A stretch of DNA of 64,000 bases. Source: Bacteroidia bacterium. GTDB lineage: Bacteria > Bacteroidota > Bacteroidia > J057. Positions 16,161-25,684 of the stretch are shown here, in pieces. Every line of letters begins with the position of its first letter. The first letter of the stretch is position 1. The notes under the pieces were generated by a model. It was not told the DNA's origin. It saw nothing but the letters and a program-made list of their open reading frames with translations, and ran no database searches. Position numbers and translations under genes: made by a program. The stretch lies in NCBI GenBank assembly GCA_033391075.1, contig JAWPMV010000001.1:2170001-2234000 (forward strand), read 5' to 3'.

Positions 16161-17189
16161 TTACTTTTTAGGAGGGGCAAACTGAGGGTTTTGTAAAAAG
16201 CTGCTATCAGTCAGGCTGTGCATAAAGGCGAGAAGGTCTGCTTTGTCCTCTTCGCTCATCCTTCTTCTGCGGACAAACATATGTTTATTGGGATGATCTT
16301 CGCCTCCTTTTTCATAAAAGTCTATGACTTCTCTTAAGGTGGCGATGCTTCCATCATGCATATAAGGATAGGTAAGCGCGATGTTTCTCAAAGTTGGGAC
16401 TTTGAATTTTCCCACGTCCTTCTCATCCAGGCTAATGAGTACTCTACCCCGATCTTTATATTCTTTGTACAGACCTACGTTTTCAAAGAGGTAATTGGTG
16501 AGCAAATGTCCGGAATGGCAATTGGCACATCCCCATTTCCCCATAAAGCCTTCAAATCCTCTTTTAGCCGATGTGCTGAGGGCCGTAGGATCTCCTTGCA
16601 GGAAGCGATCATAGGCAGAATTTCCACTAATCAGGCTTCTTTCAAATGCGGCAATGGATCGGGTCAGGCTAAAGAGATCCATCTTTCGTCCATAAGCCTC
16701 CTGAGCCAAAGAATCATAATAGCTATCTCCTGCTAGTCTGGTGATAAGCTCTCGGGCATTGAAGCCCAATTCACTATCCGAACAGATCGGACCAATCATT
16801 TGCATCTCGAGACTCGGGCTGCCTCCTTCTGCAAAGAAATAAGGATGGTATCCAATATTTGCCAGGGTCGGAACATTGCGATTCCCTTTTTTGCCATTGA
16901 TTCCAATACTGATGGGATTGTGATCGCTAAAGGCTGCCGTTTGCAGATGACAACTTGCACAGGAAAGGCTGCTATCCAGGGATAAAGCTGTTTCATAGAA
17001 CAGCCTTCTCCCCAACTCAATGCGTTTTTCCGTCAATTCATTGCCTTCTGGAGAAATGAGCTCCGGAAAGTGGGTTGGCAGATTCAGACTAAAAGGTTCG
17101 GGATTGGCCTGCTGTGATTTTTCAGCAGTACAATTAAAGAGGAGTACTATTGCTCCCATGACAAAACCGAAAGTGAATTTTCGGCGCAT
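16161..17189 (-). CDS. Di-haem cytochrome-c peroxidase family lipoprotein
   Basis: 342 residues. The N-terminus is a lipoprotein signal with lipid-binding C20 (VLLFNC). Two haem c motifs are present, CASCH at 77-81 and CANCH at 221-225, plus the distal Met region TYPYMHDGSIATL near M277. This is the arrangement of bacterial CcpA/MauG-type enzymes, which reduce peroxide in the periplasm with electrons from small c-type cytochromes. Length is normal for the family. MauG-like members can instead oxidise proteins, so peroxidase activity is probable, not certain. The gene is 13 bases from the lepA stop on the same strand and may be read through from lepA. Confidence 0.93.
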   Translation of the reverse strand: MRRKFTFGFVMGAIVLLFNCTAEKSQQANPEPFSLNLPTHFPELISPEGNELTEKRIELGRRLFYETALSLDSSLSCASCHLQTAAFSDHNPISIGINGKKGNRNVPTLANIGYHPYFFAEGGSPSLEMQMIGPICSDSELGFNARELITRLAGDSYYDSLAQEAYGRKMDLFSLTRSIAAFERSLISGNSAYDRFLQGDPTALSTSAKRGFEGFMGKWGCANCHSGHLLTNYLFENVGLYKEYKDRGRVLISLDEKDVGKFKVPTLRNIALTYPYMHDGSIATLREVIDFYEKGGEDHPNKHMFVRRRRMSEEDKADLLAFMHSLTDSSFLQNPQFAPPKK

Positions 17190-17202
17190 ATTTAGGTTTT
17201 GC

Positions 17203-18990
17203 TTAATCCAGTTTCAAGACCGCGTGGAAAGCACTTTGCGGAACTTCAACGGACCCTACCTGACGCATACGTTTTTTACCAGCCTTCTGTTTTTCCAGCA
17301 GTTTACGTTTACGTGAGATATCACCACCATAACACTTGGCCGTTACATCCTTTCTCAAGGCTTTTACGGTCTCTCTGGCAATGATCTTGGCACCGATGGC
17401 TGCCTGAATCGCTACCTCATATTGCTGACGAGGAATAAGCTCCTTGAGCTTGCGGCAAATGGACTTGCCAAATTCAAAGGCTTTATCGCGGTGAATCAAT
17501 GCACTCAAAGCATCAACCTGATCTCCATTAAGCAGTATATCCAGTTTTACCAGTTTGGAGGGCTGGAATCCCATGAGTTCGTAATCAAAGGATGCATATC
17601 CCCGGGATATGGTTTTGAGTTTGTCGAAGAAATCAAAAACAACTTCGCCCAGGGGCAATTCAAATCCAATCTCTACACGGTCGGTAGTCAGATAAACCTG
17701 GTTCACGAATTTTCCTCTCTTTTCTATACAGAGTTCCATGACCTTACCAATGTAATCTGCTTTGGTAATGATCTGGGCTTTGATAAAGGGTTCTTCGAGA
17801 TGTTTGATCCGTGTCAAAGGAGGGAGATCAGAAGGACTATTGATCTCAACTACTGCTTCATCGGTCATCACGGCTTTAAATCCAACGTTTGGAACAGTTG
17901 TAATAACTGTCATATTGAATTCACGCTCCAGTCTTTCCTGAATGATCTCCATATGGAGCATGCCCAGGAATCCCGCACGGAATCCATAGCCCAAAGCGGC
18001 AGAAGTTTCTGGCTGATATATCAAAGAAGCATCATTGAGCTTCAATTTTTCCAAAGAATCCCTCAATTCTTCAAAGTCATCTGTATCGACGGGATAAATC
18101 CCTGCGAATACCATCGGTTTTACTTCCTGAAAACCCTGCACTGCAGATTCAGCAGCATTCTCTTTCAGGGTGATCGTATCACCTACCTTAACCTCCGTCA
18201 GATTTTTGATTCCGGCAACCATATATCCCACACTGCCAGTCTCAATCCGTTTCATCGGACTTTGCTTCAGCTGTAACACCCCGACCTCATCCACTTCATA
18301 TTCTGCCTGGGTAGCCATGAATTGAATCAAATCCTTTTTGGCTATGCTTCCATCAAAAACCCGGAAGTAAACAATAGTACCTCTATAAGGATTGAAGACT
18401 GAGTCAAATACCAGCGCTTTCAAAGGAGCATCCGGATTTCCCTTTGGTGGAGGAATTACGTCCACAATTCGATTCAGGATGTCATCGATCCCGATTCCGT
18501 TTTTTGCACTTGCATGCACAATATCTTCCAAATCACAACCGATCAGGTCAATGATTTCATCACTTACTTCATCTATTCTTGCGCTAGGTAAGTCAATTTT
18601 ATTGAGAACCGGAATGATCTCCAGATCGTGTTCCAGTGCCAAATAAAGATTAGAAATGGTTTGTGCCTCGATTCCCTGAGCTGCATCTACTACCAAAAGG
18701 GCTCCTTCACATGAAGAAATGGCTCGGGAAACCTCATAAGAAAAGTCTACGTGTCCGGGCGTATCAATCAGATTCAGCGTATAGTCTTTGCCTTCTTTCT
18801 TATAATACATCTGAATCGCATGGCTTTTGATGGTAATTCCTTTCTCCCGCTCGAGGTCCATGCTATCCAATACCTGATTCTGCATTTGCCGCTCTGTGAG
18901 GGTTGATGTAGACTCCAACATCCTGTCCGCCAGGGTACTTTTACCGTGGTCGATGTGAGCAATGATGCAGAAATTGCGAATGTGATCCAT
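17203..18990 (-). CDS. lepA: Elongation factor 4 (LepA)
   Basis: 595 residues from ATG 18990 ([19 protein letters not shown]), exactly the usual LepA length. An in-frame ATG at 19140 would add a 50-residue hydrophobic extension not found in the family and is rejected. The GTPase motifs are AHIDHGKST (10-18), DTPGHVDF and NKIDLP. Downstream are the LepA-specific C-terminal features, including [25 protein letters not shown] and [12 protein letters not shown]. LepA back-translocates or remodels stalled ribosomes. It is highly conserved, so this is one of the surest calls here. Confidence 0.98.
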   Translation of the reverse strand: MDHIRNFCIIAHIDHGKSTLADRMLESTSTLTERQMQNQVLDSMDLEREKGITIKSHAIQMYYKKEGKDYTLNLIDTPGHVDFSYEVSRAISSCEGALLVVDAAQGIEAQTISNLYLALEHDLEIIPVLNKIDLPSARIDEVSDEIIDLIGCDLEDIVHASAKNGIGIDDILNRIVDVIPPPKGNPDAPLKALVFDSVFNPYRGTIVYFRVFDGSIAKKDLIQFMATQAEYEVDEVGVLQLKQSPMKRIETGSVGYMVAGIKNLTEVKVGDTITLKENAAESAVQGFQEVKPMVFAGIYPVDTDDFEELRDSLEKLKLNDASLIYQPETSAALGYGFRAGFLGMLHMEIIQERLEREFNMTVITTVPNVGFKAVMTDEAVVEINSPSDLPPLTRIKHLEEPFIKAQIITKADYIGKVMELCIEKRGKFVNQVYLTTDRVEIGFELPLGEVVFDFFDKLKTISRGYASFDYELMGFQPSKLVKLDILLNGDQVDALSALIHRDKAFEFGKSICRKLKELIPRQQYEVAIQAAIGAKIIARETVKALRKDVTAKCYGGDISRKRKLLEKQKAGKKRMRQVGSVEVPQSAFHAVLKLD

Positions 18991-19023
18991 ATAGAAAAAT
19001 AAGGGTCGCTGAAAAAATGAATG

Positions 19024-19031
19024 CAAAAATA
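19024..19031 (-). promoter_or_regulatory. Bacteroidota-type -7 box upstream of lepA
   Basis: Read on the minus strand the bases are TATTTTTG, an exact match to TAnnTTTG. It lies 33 bases before the lepA ATG, supporting the start at 18990. The -33 element is not obvious. The divergent esterase gene begins at 19106, so its promoter must lie in the same 115-base gap; TAATTTTC near 19053 is one base off the consensus. Confidence 0.45.
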
Positions 19032-19105
19032 TTAAATATTCTTCAGATACGGGGATAATTTTCAGGATTTTCGTATCATTCTTATTCAATAATCGCACCC
19101 AAATT

Positions 19106-19873
19106 ATGCGCAAATATTTAAGTATTTTCCTCCTCCTCATGTTTAGCGGCCTTTTTTTACAGGCTCAGCTATACGAAGCTTTCAAGGCAGAGTCTTATAA
19201 AGATACCAAAGGAAATGAACTATTGTATCGTTTTATGCAACCTGATGAGCTTGATAAGGGCGAAAAATACCCTTTGATTATTTTTTTACATGGGGCAGGG
19301 GAAAGGGGAGATAATAATCGGGCGCAATTGGTGCATGTGATGAAAAGGTTTGTAAATAGAGATATGCGGGCAAAATATCCAACTTTTATTCTGGCTCCTC
19401 AATGTCCTAAGGATAAAGGCTGGGCAAATCTTGAAAGAGGGAGGAATTTGTCGATGAAAGAAAATCCCACGGATGAAGCTCGTATGGTGATGGAGCTTTT
19501 GGATGAAATGTTGGAGAAATATCCCATCGATCCAGAGCGAGTCTATATTGGGGGGCTTTCTATGGGAGGATTTGGAACCTGGGATTTGCTAGCCCGACAT
19601 CCCGAACGCTTTGCTGCAGCTTTTCCCATTTGTGGTGGTGGAGATGTAAAACAAGCAGACAAATATGTGGACATTCCGATCTGGTGTTTTCATGGGGCTG
19701 ATGATGGAGTAGTTCCTGCCGAACTTTCGCGAAAGATGATACAGGCAATCAGAGAAAAAGGAGGCAATCCCATTTATACAGAATTTGAAGGTAGAGGACA
19801 TGATTCCTGGAACCCCGCTTTTGATCAAAATCCTTTTGTATACGATTGGTTATTCTCCCAAAGAAAAAAGTAG
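19106..19873 (+). CDS. Secreted alpha/beta-hydrolase (esterase/phospholipase-carboxylesterase type)
   Basis: 255 residues with a signal peptide ([21 protein letters not shown]). The fold is alpha/beta-hydrolase: oxyanion segment [12 protein letters not shown] (60-71), nucleophile elbow GGLSMGG with S152, acid D199 or D200 in HGADDGVVP, and H232 in GRGHDSW. This set matches bacterial esterases related to PHB depolymerase and to the C-terminal domain of multi-domain xylan esterases. The [14 protein letters not shown] phrase is common in Bacteroidota prolyl-oligopeptidase-like proteins. It should act in the periplasm or outside; the substrate is unknown. Confidence 0.88.
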   Translation: MRKYLSIFLLLMFSGLFLQAQLYEAFKAESYKDTKGNELLYRFMQPDELDKGEKYPLIIFLHGAGERGDNNRAQLVHVMKRFVNRDMRAKYPTFILAPQCPKDKGWANLERGRNLSMKENPTDEARMVMELLDEMLEKYPIDPERVYIGGLSMGGFGTWDLLARHPERFAAAFPICGGGDVKQADKYVDIPIWCFHGADDGVVPAELSRKMIQAIREKGGNPIYTEFEGRGHDSWNPAFDQNPFVYDWLFSQRKK

Positions 19874-19972
19874 TTTTCTGTCTATTGATTCCTTGCAGAT
19901 AGTTACGTTTTACTTCCCAGGACATACCAAAGGGAAATAAACAAACAGTATCACCTACAAAATTTATTGGAA

Positions 19973-20422
19973 ATGAAACTCAAAACTATCCTCATCGCTT
20001 CCCTTACTTTTTTACTCACGGCTTTGAGTACTACTTCTCAGGCTCAGCTTAATGATACCTTACTTTATTTCAAAGCCGAACCCAGATTTGAAATGGGAGA
20101 AAATGTGAAACTTCCACAGGCTCAACTAAACCAGGCTTTTATATTCACACCTGCTTCAAAGCGTGTATTTGTCCATATTTCTGCAGCTACAGCAAAGAAA
20201 ATTTCCGTCCCGAAAAAAGTTAGAGTTAGTAGAGGCCCCGTTACCCTGAAAAGAAATGGTGTCTGTTATACTTTCTCTTGTGATAAAAGCAATTGCTCGG
20301 ATTGTAAAATGTATTGGTACGATCGAAATGGGGATGGGAAAGTTCAACCCCGAAGAGAACTCAGATGCTTTTGTGCACCTAAGAAAATGTGTAAAATTCG
20401 TGTAAGACGAAGTAAGTGTTAG
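19973..20422 (+). CDS. Secreted cysteine-rich protein of unknown function
   Basis: 149 residues from ATG 19973; a TTG at 19967 would add two residues. A signal peptide (LKTILIASLTFLLTALSTTSQAQ) leads to a mature basic protein. The C-terminal half has eight cysteines, in the spacings C-x5-C-x5-C-x2-C and, nearer the end, C-x-C-x5-C and a final C. Between the two groups lies DRNGDGKVQPRRE, which looks like an EF-hand or dockerin-type calcium loop although the Glu is one place late. The four plus four arrangement suggests disulfides or a metal site. No family is recognised. It is 99 bases after the esterase gene and may be separate. Confidence 0.7.
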   Translation: MKLKTILIASLTFLLTALSTTSQAQLNDTLLYFKAEPRFEMGENVKLPQAQLNQAFIFTPASKRVFVHISAATAKKISVPKKVRVSRGPVTLKRNGVCYTFSCDKSNCSDCKMYWYDRNGDGKVQPRRELRCFCAPKKMCKIRVRRSKC

Positions 20423-20441
20423 AAGCCAAAAGAGCTTAGCA

Positions 20442-20526
20442 AGTGTTATGGTGTTGTAGTTGAGTTGGGTAGTTCTGATCGATGATCAACCTGGCAAACT
20501 ACAAAACCATAACACTACAACACTTT
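20442..20526. repeat. Dispersed repeat copies 2 and 3, forming a long inverted repeat
   Basis: The arms 20442..20461 and 20497..20516 match at 19 of 20 positions in inverted orientation, with a 35-base loop that contains an inner TGATC/GATCA pairing. The right arm continues into ACAACACTTT (to 20526). The arms are copies of the motif seen at 8693..8738. The element fills the gap between the convergent genes ending at 20422 and 20528 and could form a cruciform or act as a bidirectional terminator, although no long T-run follows. Confidence 0.6.
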
Positions 20527-20527
20527 C

Positions 20528-21451
20528 CTACTCCACAAAAACCTCTCGTTTCAAGCGATTATGCAGGATCTGTGTTAGCTCCATCAGGCCTTCTAATATC
20601 CTCGGGCCGGGGCGGTACAAAATCTCCGGATCAATGACATAAACCTGTTTCAAGGCATCTGCAGGTGTATTATAAAGGGCAGGATACTGAACGAGAAGAT
20701 TTGCATAAAATTGATCATTGGTAGAGGGAATGATGAGAAATTCGGCTTGCTTTTCCAGCGCCTGCATTTCTGTAGGGTGGACGAAAGCAGAATCAATCCC
20801 CGCATAAACATTCTTAGCTCCGGATTTACTCAAAATTTCTCCAAGTATCCCTTTATCGCCAACTATTTCCAAAGGCTGATTACCCACCAACATCATGGTT
20901 CCGTACTGGACCTGATTTTGGGTAGAATCTACAATCCTCGCTTCCAAAGCTGCCAGAGAATCTGCCACAAAATTGGCTCTTTCTTCTGCTCCTGTTATTT
21001 CTCCCAGGTCTTTGATCCGATCATAAATATCTGCCAGACTTCGGTACGATTGTACATAGATTTCCAGGCCTTCTCTCCTTAATAAATCAATCTGCTCTCG
21101 GGTAAAACTTTCATCTGTAGTAAAAACCAAATCCGGTTGGAGGTCCAGTAAAAAATTAACATCTAAAACCGGACTCAGGCTCACCTCATCTATTTCTGAA
21201 ACCCCGTAAGGGTAATTACAGGCTTCGGATCTCCCTACCAATTTGTCTTCAGCTCCAATTGCATAGATCATCTCCGTGATATTGGGCGCCAGAGATACTA
21301 AACGCCGGGCAGGTCTCTTTAGTGTTATTTCGGTTCCCTGATCATCGGTAAACGTTCGACTAATCAAAGGGGCGGATTCTATTGCCTTTCGCCTGCTATC
21401 GCTACAGGATATTAATAGAGTCAGGCCTAAAAAGATATAAATTGGCTTCAT
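20528..21451 (-). CDS. Periplasmic-binding lipoprotein, BtuF/helical-backbone metal-receptor type
   Basis: 307 residues. The lipoprotein signal ends in LLISC, with C16 the lipid site. The fold markers of class III binding proteins are present: RTFTDDQGTEITLKRPARRLVSLAPNITEMIYAIGAEDKLVGRSEACNYP near residues 32-82, DLQPDLVFTT, and the long connecting helix. The SLAPNITE-x-YAIGA-x-D-x-VGR phrase is typical of the BtuF/cobalamin and haem or iron-siderophore group. It would deliver its ligand to an inner-membrane ABC importer, none of which is encoded next to it. Whether the ligand is cobalamin or an iron complex cannot be said. Confidence 0.85.
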   Translation of the reverse strand: MKPIYIFLGLTLLISCSDSRRKAIESAPLISRTFTDDQGTEITLKRPARRLVSLAPNITEMIYAIGAEDKLVGRSEACNYPYGVSEIDEVSLSPVLDVNFLLDLQPDLVFTTDESFTREQIDLLRREGLEIYVQSYRSLADIYDRIKDLGEITGAEERANFVADSLAALEARIVDSTQNQVQYGTMMLVGNQPLEIVGDKGILGEILSKSGAKNVYAGIDSAFVHPTEMQALEKQAEFLIIPSTNDQFYANLLVQYPALYNTPADALKQVYVIDPEILYRPGPRILEGLMELTQILHNRLKREVFVE

Positions 21452-21470
21452 AAATTTCTGCTCATTATGG

Positions 21471-22838
21471 CTAAAAAAGGAGACTAATCACTGTTCCTTT
21501 TCCTTCCCGGGTATTGAGTTGTATCCTTCCTTTATGCATGAGCATAATTTGTTTACAAAGACTGAGCCCAATACCACTCCCATTTTTCTTGGTGCTAAAA
21601 AAAGGAATGAAAATCTTATCTACAATTTCTTCCGGAATTCCATTGCCATTATCTGCTACTTTGATGATGGTTTTTCCATGGGTATTCTTTTCCACGAGGA
21701 TTTTTACTTTGGGCTCTTCAACATCTTTACAGGCTTCAATAGCATTTAGCAATAAATTGATCAGGACCTGCTCGATTAGATAAGCATCTATTTCGACCTT
21801 TAAGTCCGGATTGTCAATTTCCAGTTCAAGGTCCACATTCTTTTTGTCCAGAGAGGGTTGTAAAAGATTGCAAATGTTTTCTAATAAAGGATAGATCGGT
21901 ACAAGCTTGAGGTTAGGCTCACCAATTTTATTGAGTCCCCGATAGGTTTTCGCAAATTTCATCAATCCCTCACTCCGACTTCTGATACTCTCTATGCTCA
22001 ACTTGAGGTCCTCCATCTCTAAAGGATGTTCCTCTGAATCTTCCAGAGCCAGGCGAATTTTTTGTCGTAAGGTTCCAGCCAGCGAGGAAATAGGTGCAAT
22101 TGAGTTCATGATTTCATGGGTCATCACACTGAGTAGCTTTTTCCAGGCTTCGGATTCATTTTGGTTAAGCGGATCATCTATATTCTGAATAACAATCAGT
22201 TTGAAAGCTTCCTCTTTTACTTGGAAATTGCTGCTGGAAATCATGATTTTTATCATGCTCTCTCCATTGTCAATAGAGATGATATTGCCCTGCGAATGAT
22301 TGCCTTTGAAGATTTTTTGATAGAGTTCAGGTTTGCGCTCTGCGATGAATTGAATCCATTTGAGGGAAGGAACATTGAGGGTCTTTTTAAAGGCTTCATT
22401 GATCCAAAGTACATTACCATTTTCCGTATCATAGGCTATTATTCCCGTTTCGATCAATTCCAGGATTTTCTGTAAATAAAGATGTTGAGCTTCTTTTTCG
22501 GCATTTATTTGGAGAAAGGTATCATTAACTTTATTGAAACCTTTGCGGAGTTCTCGTATATCCTGGGCTCCCGATTTTTCATTGAAATAGCGGGAAAAAT
22601 CCCGGTATTTGATTGACTCAAAAAAATCATCCATTTCCCCAAAACGCCTGATTGTAAAGCGGAGAAAATTCTTGGTACTAAAGAAGCAGATACCACTTAG
22701 CGGTACCAGAACCAATAAGGAAATGGAAAGATTGTCCTGGAAATCCAGCCAGCTAATGGCAAAGGCCAGGGCAAGCAGTGATAAGAATAGGATCAATACC
22801 CTTAGCACCAAACTGAGCTTGTATTTTCTATAGGCCAT
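21471..22838 (-). CDS. NtrY-like sensor histidine kinase
   Basis: 455 residues. Two membrane helices at the N-terminus (about 9-28 and 36-53) enclose almost no periplasmic loop, so the signal is probably sensed in or at the membrane. A HAMP-like helical part follows, then a PAS domain (about 115-215, [29 protein letters not shown]), then the phospho-accepting His in [13 protein letters not shown] (about residue 241). The ATPase has the N box [11 protein letters not shown]1 [11 protein letters not shown] box [16 protein letters not shown] and a G2 loop. Its start overlaps the end of the sigma-54 activator gene by 11 bases, so the pair is one two-component operon. Confidence 0.93.
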   Translation of the reverse strand: MAYRKYKLSLVLRVLILFLSLLALAFAISWLDFQDNLSISLLVLVPLSGICFFSTKNFLRFTIRRFGEMDDFFESIKYRDFSRYFNEKSGAQDIRELRKGFNKVNDTFLQINAEKEAQHLYLQKILELIETGIIAYDTENGNVLWINEAFKKTLNVPSLKWIQFIAERKPELYQKIFKGNHSQGNIISIDNGESMIKIMISSSNFQVKEEAFKLIVIQNIDDPLNQNESEAWKKLLSVMTHEIMNSIAPISSLAGTLRQKIRLALEDSEEHPLEMEDLKLSIESIRSRSEGLMKFAKTYRGLNKIGEPNLKLVPIYPLLENICNLLQPSLDKKNVDLELEIDNPDLKVEIDAYLIEQVLINLLLNAIEACKDVEEPKVKILVEKNTHGKTIIKVADNGNGIPEEIVDKIFIPFFSTKKNGSGIGLSLCKQIMLMHKGRIQLNTREGKGTVISLLF

Positions 22839-24174
22839 GTTTATTCAATCTGCGGTACAGCGCGGTTCGGGTTATTCCCAATTCTTTGGCGGATTTGGAA
22901 ATATTCCCATTATTCTTTTCGATCACTTTGAGGATCGTATTTCTTTCTACAGCATCCAGATTTAACTCATCACTTTCTGTAGAGGATTTGGGACTTTCTA
23001 TGGGTGAGAAAACCAGATCTGAGTCTGTCAAACTATCGCCTTCAACCATAATGACTGCTCGCTCTAATACATATTGAAGTTCCCGCACATTACCCGGAAA
23101 GTGATATGATTTGAGTTTCTTTATAAAGCTTTCTTCCAGGTTGAGACTCGGTTTAAGGTATTTCTCTGTATAAACTTCGATGAAATGACGAGCAAGTAAG
23201 AGAATGTCTTTCCCCCTTTCTCTGAGGGGAGGGATAAGAATATCTACGGTATTGATTCGATAGTAAAGGTCTTTGCGAAAGTTCTCTTCTCTTGACAGAA
23301 ATTCCATGCCTACATTGGTGGCACAGATCAAGCGGATATCTACGGGGATAGGAGTATTGGAGCCTAAAGGAATGATCTCGCGATTTTGTAGAACTGAAAG
23401 CAATTTGGCTTGTTGTTGTAGACTGATATTCCCAATCTCATCAAGAAAGAGCGTCCCGGAATTTGCTGCTTCAAATCTCCCTTTTCTGTCCTCTCTTGCA
23501 TCGGTAAATGCTCCTTTTTTATGCCCAAATAATTCACTTTCAAATAAGCTGGGCGTTAGAGCGCCCACATCAACTTTTACGAATGGCTGATCTTTGCGCA
23601 AAGAATTCTCATGCAAGGCTCGCGCGATCAGGTCTTTCCCGGTACCATTTTCTCCAAGGATAAGGATGTTGGCATCAGTAGGCGCAATTTTTCTCAGCTT
23701 GAAAAAGACATCCTTCATCAAATCACTTTCCCCCAGCAATTGAACCTGATTTGCCTGTGGTTTCCATTTTTCTTTTTTATCAGATTTCTTTTTGGACAGT
23801 ATCTCCTTGATCGAATCTACCAGCTTTTCATTTTCCCAGGGTTTGACAAAAAAATCAGAAGCTCCTTCTTTCAGGGATTTAATGGCAAGATCCATATCTC
23901 CATAGGCGGTAATAAGAACGACATCCACTTCAGCGTCAATTCCCTTGATTGTATTTAACCAATAGATTCCTTCATTACCCGTATTGATCATCCGGTTGAA
24001 ATTCATATCCAGGATAATCAGGTCAAACTTTTTACTCTTGAGAATGGAGATGAGTTTATTGGGATTTTTTTCTGTAACAACCTCTTTTACCTGGGATTTG
24101 AACAACATGCTCATGGCCGTAAGCACATCTTCATCATCATCAATAACCAATAAGTTGCAGTTCTTTAGTAGCAT
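22828..24174 (-). CDS. Sigma-54-dependent response regulator (NtrC/NtrX type)
   Basis: 448 residues. The receiver domain (about 5-120) has the acidic cluster DDDED and phospho-acceptor D56 (LIILDMNFN). The AAA+ domain has Walker A GENGTGKD (near 175), the sigma-54 contact loop near 220 written GAFTDA instead of GAFTGA, and Walker B GTLFLDEIGN. A Fis-type helix-turn-helix ends the protein ([24 protein letters not shown]). It activates sigma-54 promoters upon phosphorylation by the kinase encoded next. The gene is divergent from the large efflux operon that starts at 24368, the natural target. The GAFTDA form is known in other Bacteroidota regulators, so it need not mean loss of function. Confidence 0.95.
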   Translation of the reverse strand: MLLKNCNLLVIDDDEDVLTAMSMLFKSQVKEVVTEKNPNKLISILKSKKFDLIILDMNFNRMINTGNEGIYWLNTIKGIDAEVDVVLITAYGDMDLAIKSLKEGASDFFVKPWENEKLVDSIKEILSKKKSDKKEKWKPQANQVQLLGESDLMKDVFFKLRKIAPTDANILILGENGTGKDLIARALHENSLRKDQPFVKVDVGALTPSLFESELFGHKKGAFTDAREDRKGRFEAANSGTLFLDEIGNISLQQQAKLLSVLQNREIIPLGSNTPIPVDIRLICATNVGMEFLSREENFRKDLYYRINTVDILIPPLRERGKDILLLARHFIEVYTEKYLKPSLNLEESFIKKLKSYHFPGNVRELQYVLERAVIMVEGDSLTDSDLVFSPIESPKSSTESDELNLDAVERNTILKVIEKNNGNISKSAKELGITRTALYRRLNKHGL

Positions 24175-24222
24175 ATTTTAACTGTGTTGTTAGACCAAAT
24201 TACAATAATCCTGATATTTAGC

Positions 24223-24238
24223 CTGCACTGAAATTGCC
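24223..24238 (+). promoter_or_regulatory. Candidate sigma-54 (-24/-12) promoter of the efflux operon
   Basis: CTGCACTGAAATTGCC fits the TGGCAC-N5-TTGC pattern with exact spacing and a perfect -12 part; the two first bases of the -24 part differ (CT instead of TG, so the core GG is TG). It lies 130 bases before the ATG of the adaptor gene, in the gap 24175..24367 between the sigma-54 activator and the operon. A second -24-like TGGCAC at 24326 lacks a -12 part. Confidence 0.3.
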
Positions 24239-24367
24239 CACATCCGAACAGTAATTGTATCAAAAGCGAACACCTTTGTAAGGTAGCTGAAAATCAAATG
24301 ACTGAAAATCAAATACTTGTACTAATGGCACAGTTGTGAAGGGCTTAAAATGAATAAATAATCCACT

Positions 24368-25618
24368 ATGGACATACCTATTAAAAAGAAAAGATTTACA
24401 GTCGGAAGGATCGCCACCATATTTGGGGGAGTTCTTTTACTGGCTTTTATCATCTATACCTTAAATCTTTCCGGAAATAATTCTCGTCTGAATGTTGATT
24501 CAGAATTCCTCATGATCAGTGATATCACAGAAGGAAGTTTTCAGGAAAAGATAGCCGTAAGCGGAATCGTACTTCCCATTACTACTATCTATCTGGATGC
24601 TCTGGAAGGAGGAAGAGTGGAAGAGTTATTTGTGGAAGACGGCACAATCATGAAAAAGGGAGAACCTATTCTCCGCCTTTCCAATACGGATTTGGAACTT
24701 AGCCTGATCAATCAGGAAACGGCTGTATATAATTTGCTTACCCAAATGCAAATCTCACAGAATGCGGCCCGCCAAAACACCATCAATCGTCTCAATCAAA
24801 TGACGGATGTGGAAAATGCCCTGATTGAGGCTGAGAGAGTTTTCGAACTCAATACCAAATTATTTGAGGAGAAAGCCATCGGAAGCCAGGAGTTTGAAGA
24901 ATCCAGAAATAATTTCAACTACCAGAAGCAGCGAATGGATTTGGCCAGGGAAATCTTGAAAGAAGACTCCATTTCGAGCCGCCAGGAGATCGCTCAGTCT
25001 AAAAACTCTTATGCAAGGACCCAAAGTGCGCTGGCTTTGATGCGGAAGAAGGTAGGAGACCTGGTAGTAAGGGCTCCGGTCGAAGGTCAATTGACCTCTT
25101 TGGATGCCGAAATCGGTCAATCCAAAGTCAAAGGAGAACGTTTGGGACAAATTGATGTCCTGAGCGGATTTAAAGTACGGGTGGATGTAGACGAGCATTA
25201 TATCTCTCGCATCTATGCAGGACAGGAAGGAACCTTCACTTTTAGTGGAAAGGAATATCGACTCATCATCAAAAAAGTCTATACACAGGTTACTAACGGG
25301 CGCTTCCAGGTCGATATGCTTTTCGACAAGGAAGTCCCGGAAGGTATCCGCCGAGGACAATCCCTTCAAATTCGTTTGGCTTTGAGTGCAGAGAAAGAAG
25401 CTGTTTTGCTTCCAAAAGGAGCCTTTTTCCAGAAAACTGGTGGCAACTGGGTCTTCAAATTGACAGAAGATGGAAAGATGGCTTATCGTGCAGATATCCA
25501 ATTGGGGAGCCAGAATACAGAGTTTTTTGAAATTCTTGAAGGTTTGCAGCCGGGAGACAAAGTAATCACTTCCAGCTATGCCAATTATGGAGACAAAGAA
25601 GAACTGGTTCTAAAATAA
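24368..25618 (+). CDS. MacA/HlyD-like periplasmic adaptor of an efflux system
   Basis: 416 residues. An inner-membrane anchor (about 16-36, RIATIFGGVLLLAFIIYTL) leads to a membrane-fusion protein: a biotinyl-lipoyl-like half (SGIVLPITTIYLDALEGGRVEELFVEDGTIMKKGEPILRL), a long helical hairpin (about 110-225), the second lipoyl half (VVRAPVEGQLTSLDAEIGQ), a beta-barrel, and a membrane-proximal end (EGLQPGDKVITSSYANYGDKEEL). Such adaptors bridge an inner-membrane ABC transporter and a TolC channel; both kinds of partner are encoded downstream. It is the first gene of the ~23.8-kb operon. Confidence 0.93.
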   Translation: MDIPIKKKRFTVGRIATIFGGVLLLAFIIYTLNLSGNNSRLNVDSEFLMISDITEGSFQEKIAVSGIVLPITTIYLDALEGGRVEELFVEDGTIMKKGEPILRLSNTDLELSLINQETAVYNLLTQMQISQNAARQNTINRLNQMTDVENALIEAERVFELNTKLFEEKAIGSQEFEESRNNFNYQKQRMDLAREILKEDSISSRQEIAQSKNSYARTQSALALMRKKVGDLVVRAPVEGQLTSLDAEIGQSKVKGERLGQIDVLSGFKVRVDVDEHYISRIYAGQEGTFTFSGKEYRLIIKKVYTQVTNGRFQVDMLFDKEVPEGIRRGQSLQIRLALSAEKEAVLLPKGAFFQKTGGNWVFKLTEDGKMAYRADIQLGSQNTEFFEILEGLQPGDKVITSSYANYGDKEELVLK

Positions 25619-25633
25619 AAAAGATCAATGCAG

Positions 25634-25648
25634 GCGGGAAAGGCCCGC
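25634..25648 (+). other. Small hairpin between adaptor and ATPase genes
   Basis: GCGGG (25634..25638) pairs with CCCGC (25644..25648) across a 5-base loop, in the 66-base gap before the ATPase start. No T-run follows, so it is not a terminator. It might tune mRNA stability between the first two genes; this is a guess. Confidence 0.25.
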
Positions 25649-25684
25649 ACTAGTCTGATAAATCAAAACACTAACACTAAAATC

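Noticed and set aside
17422-18276. 284-residue plus-strand open frame
   Set aside because: It lies wholly inside lepA on the other strand. LepA is complete and highly conserved; the antisense product has no recognisable features.
18991-19140. 50-residue N-terminal extension of LepA
   Set aside because: Without it the protein has the usual 595 residues and starts MDHIRNF; the extension would overlap the esterase gene start.
24326-24340. TGGCAC as a sigma-54 -24 element
   Set aside because: The -12 TTGC part is missing at the right distance (TGAA instead); the site at 24223 fits better.
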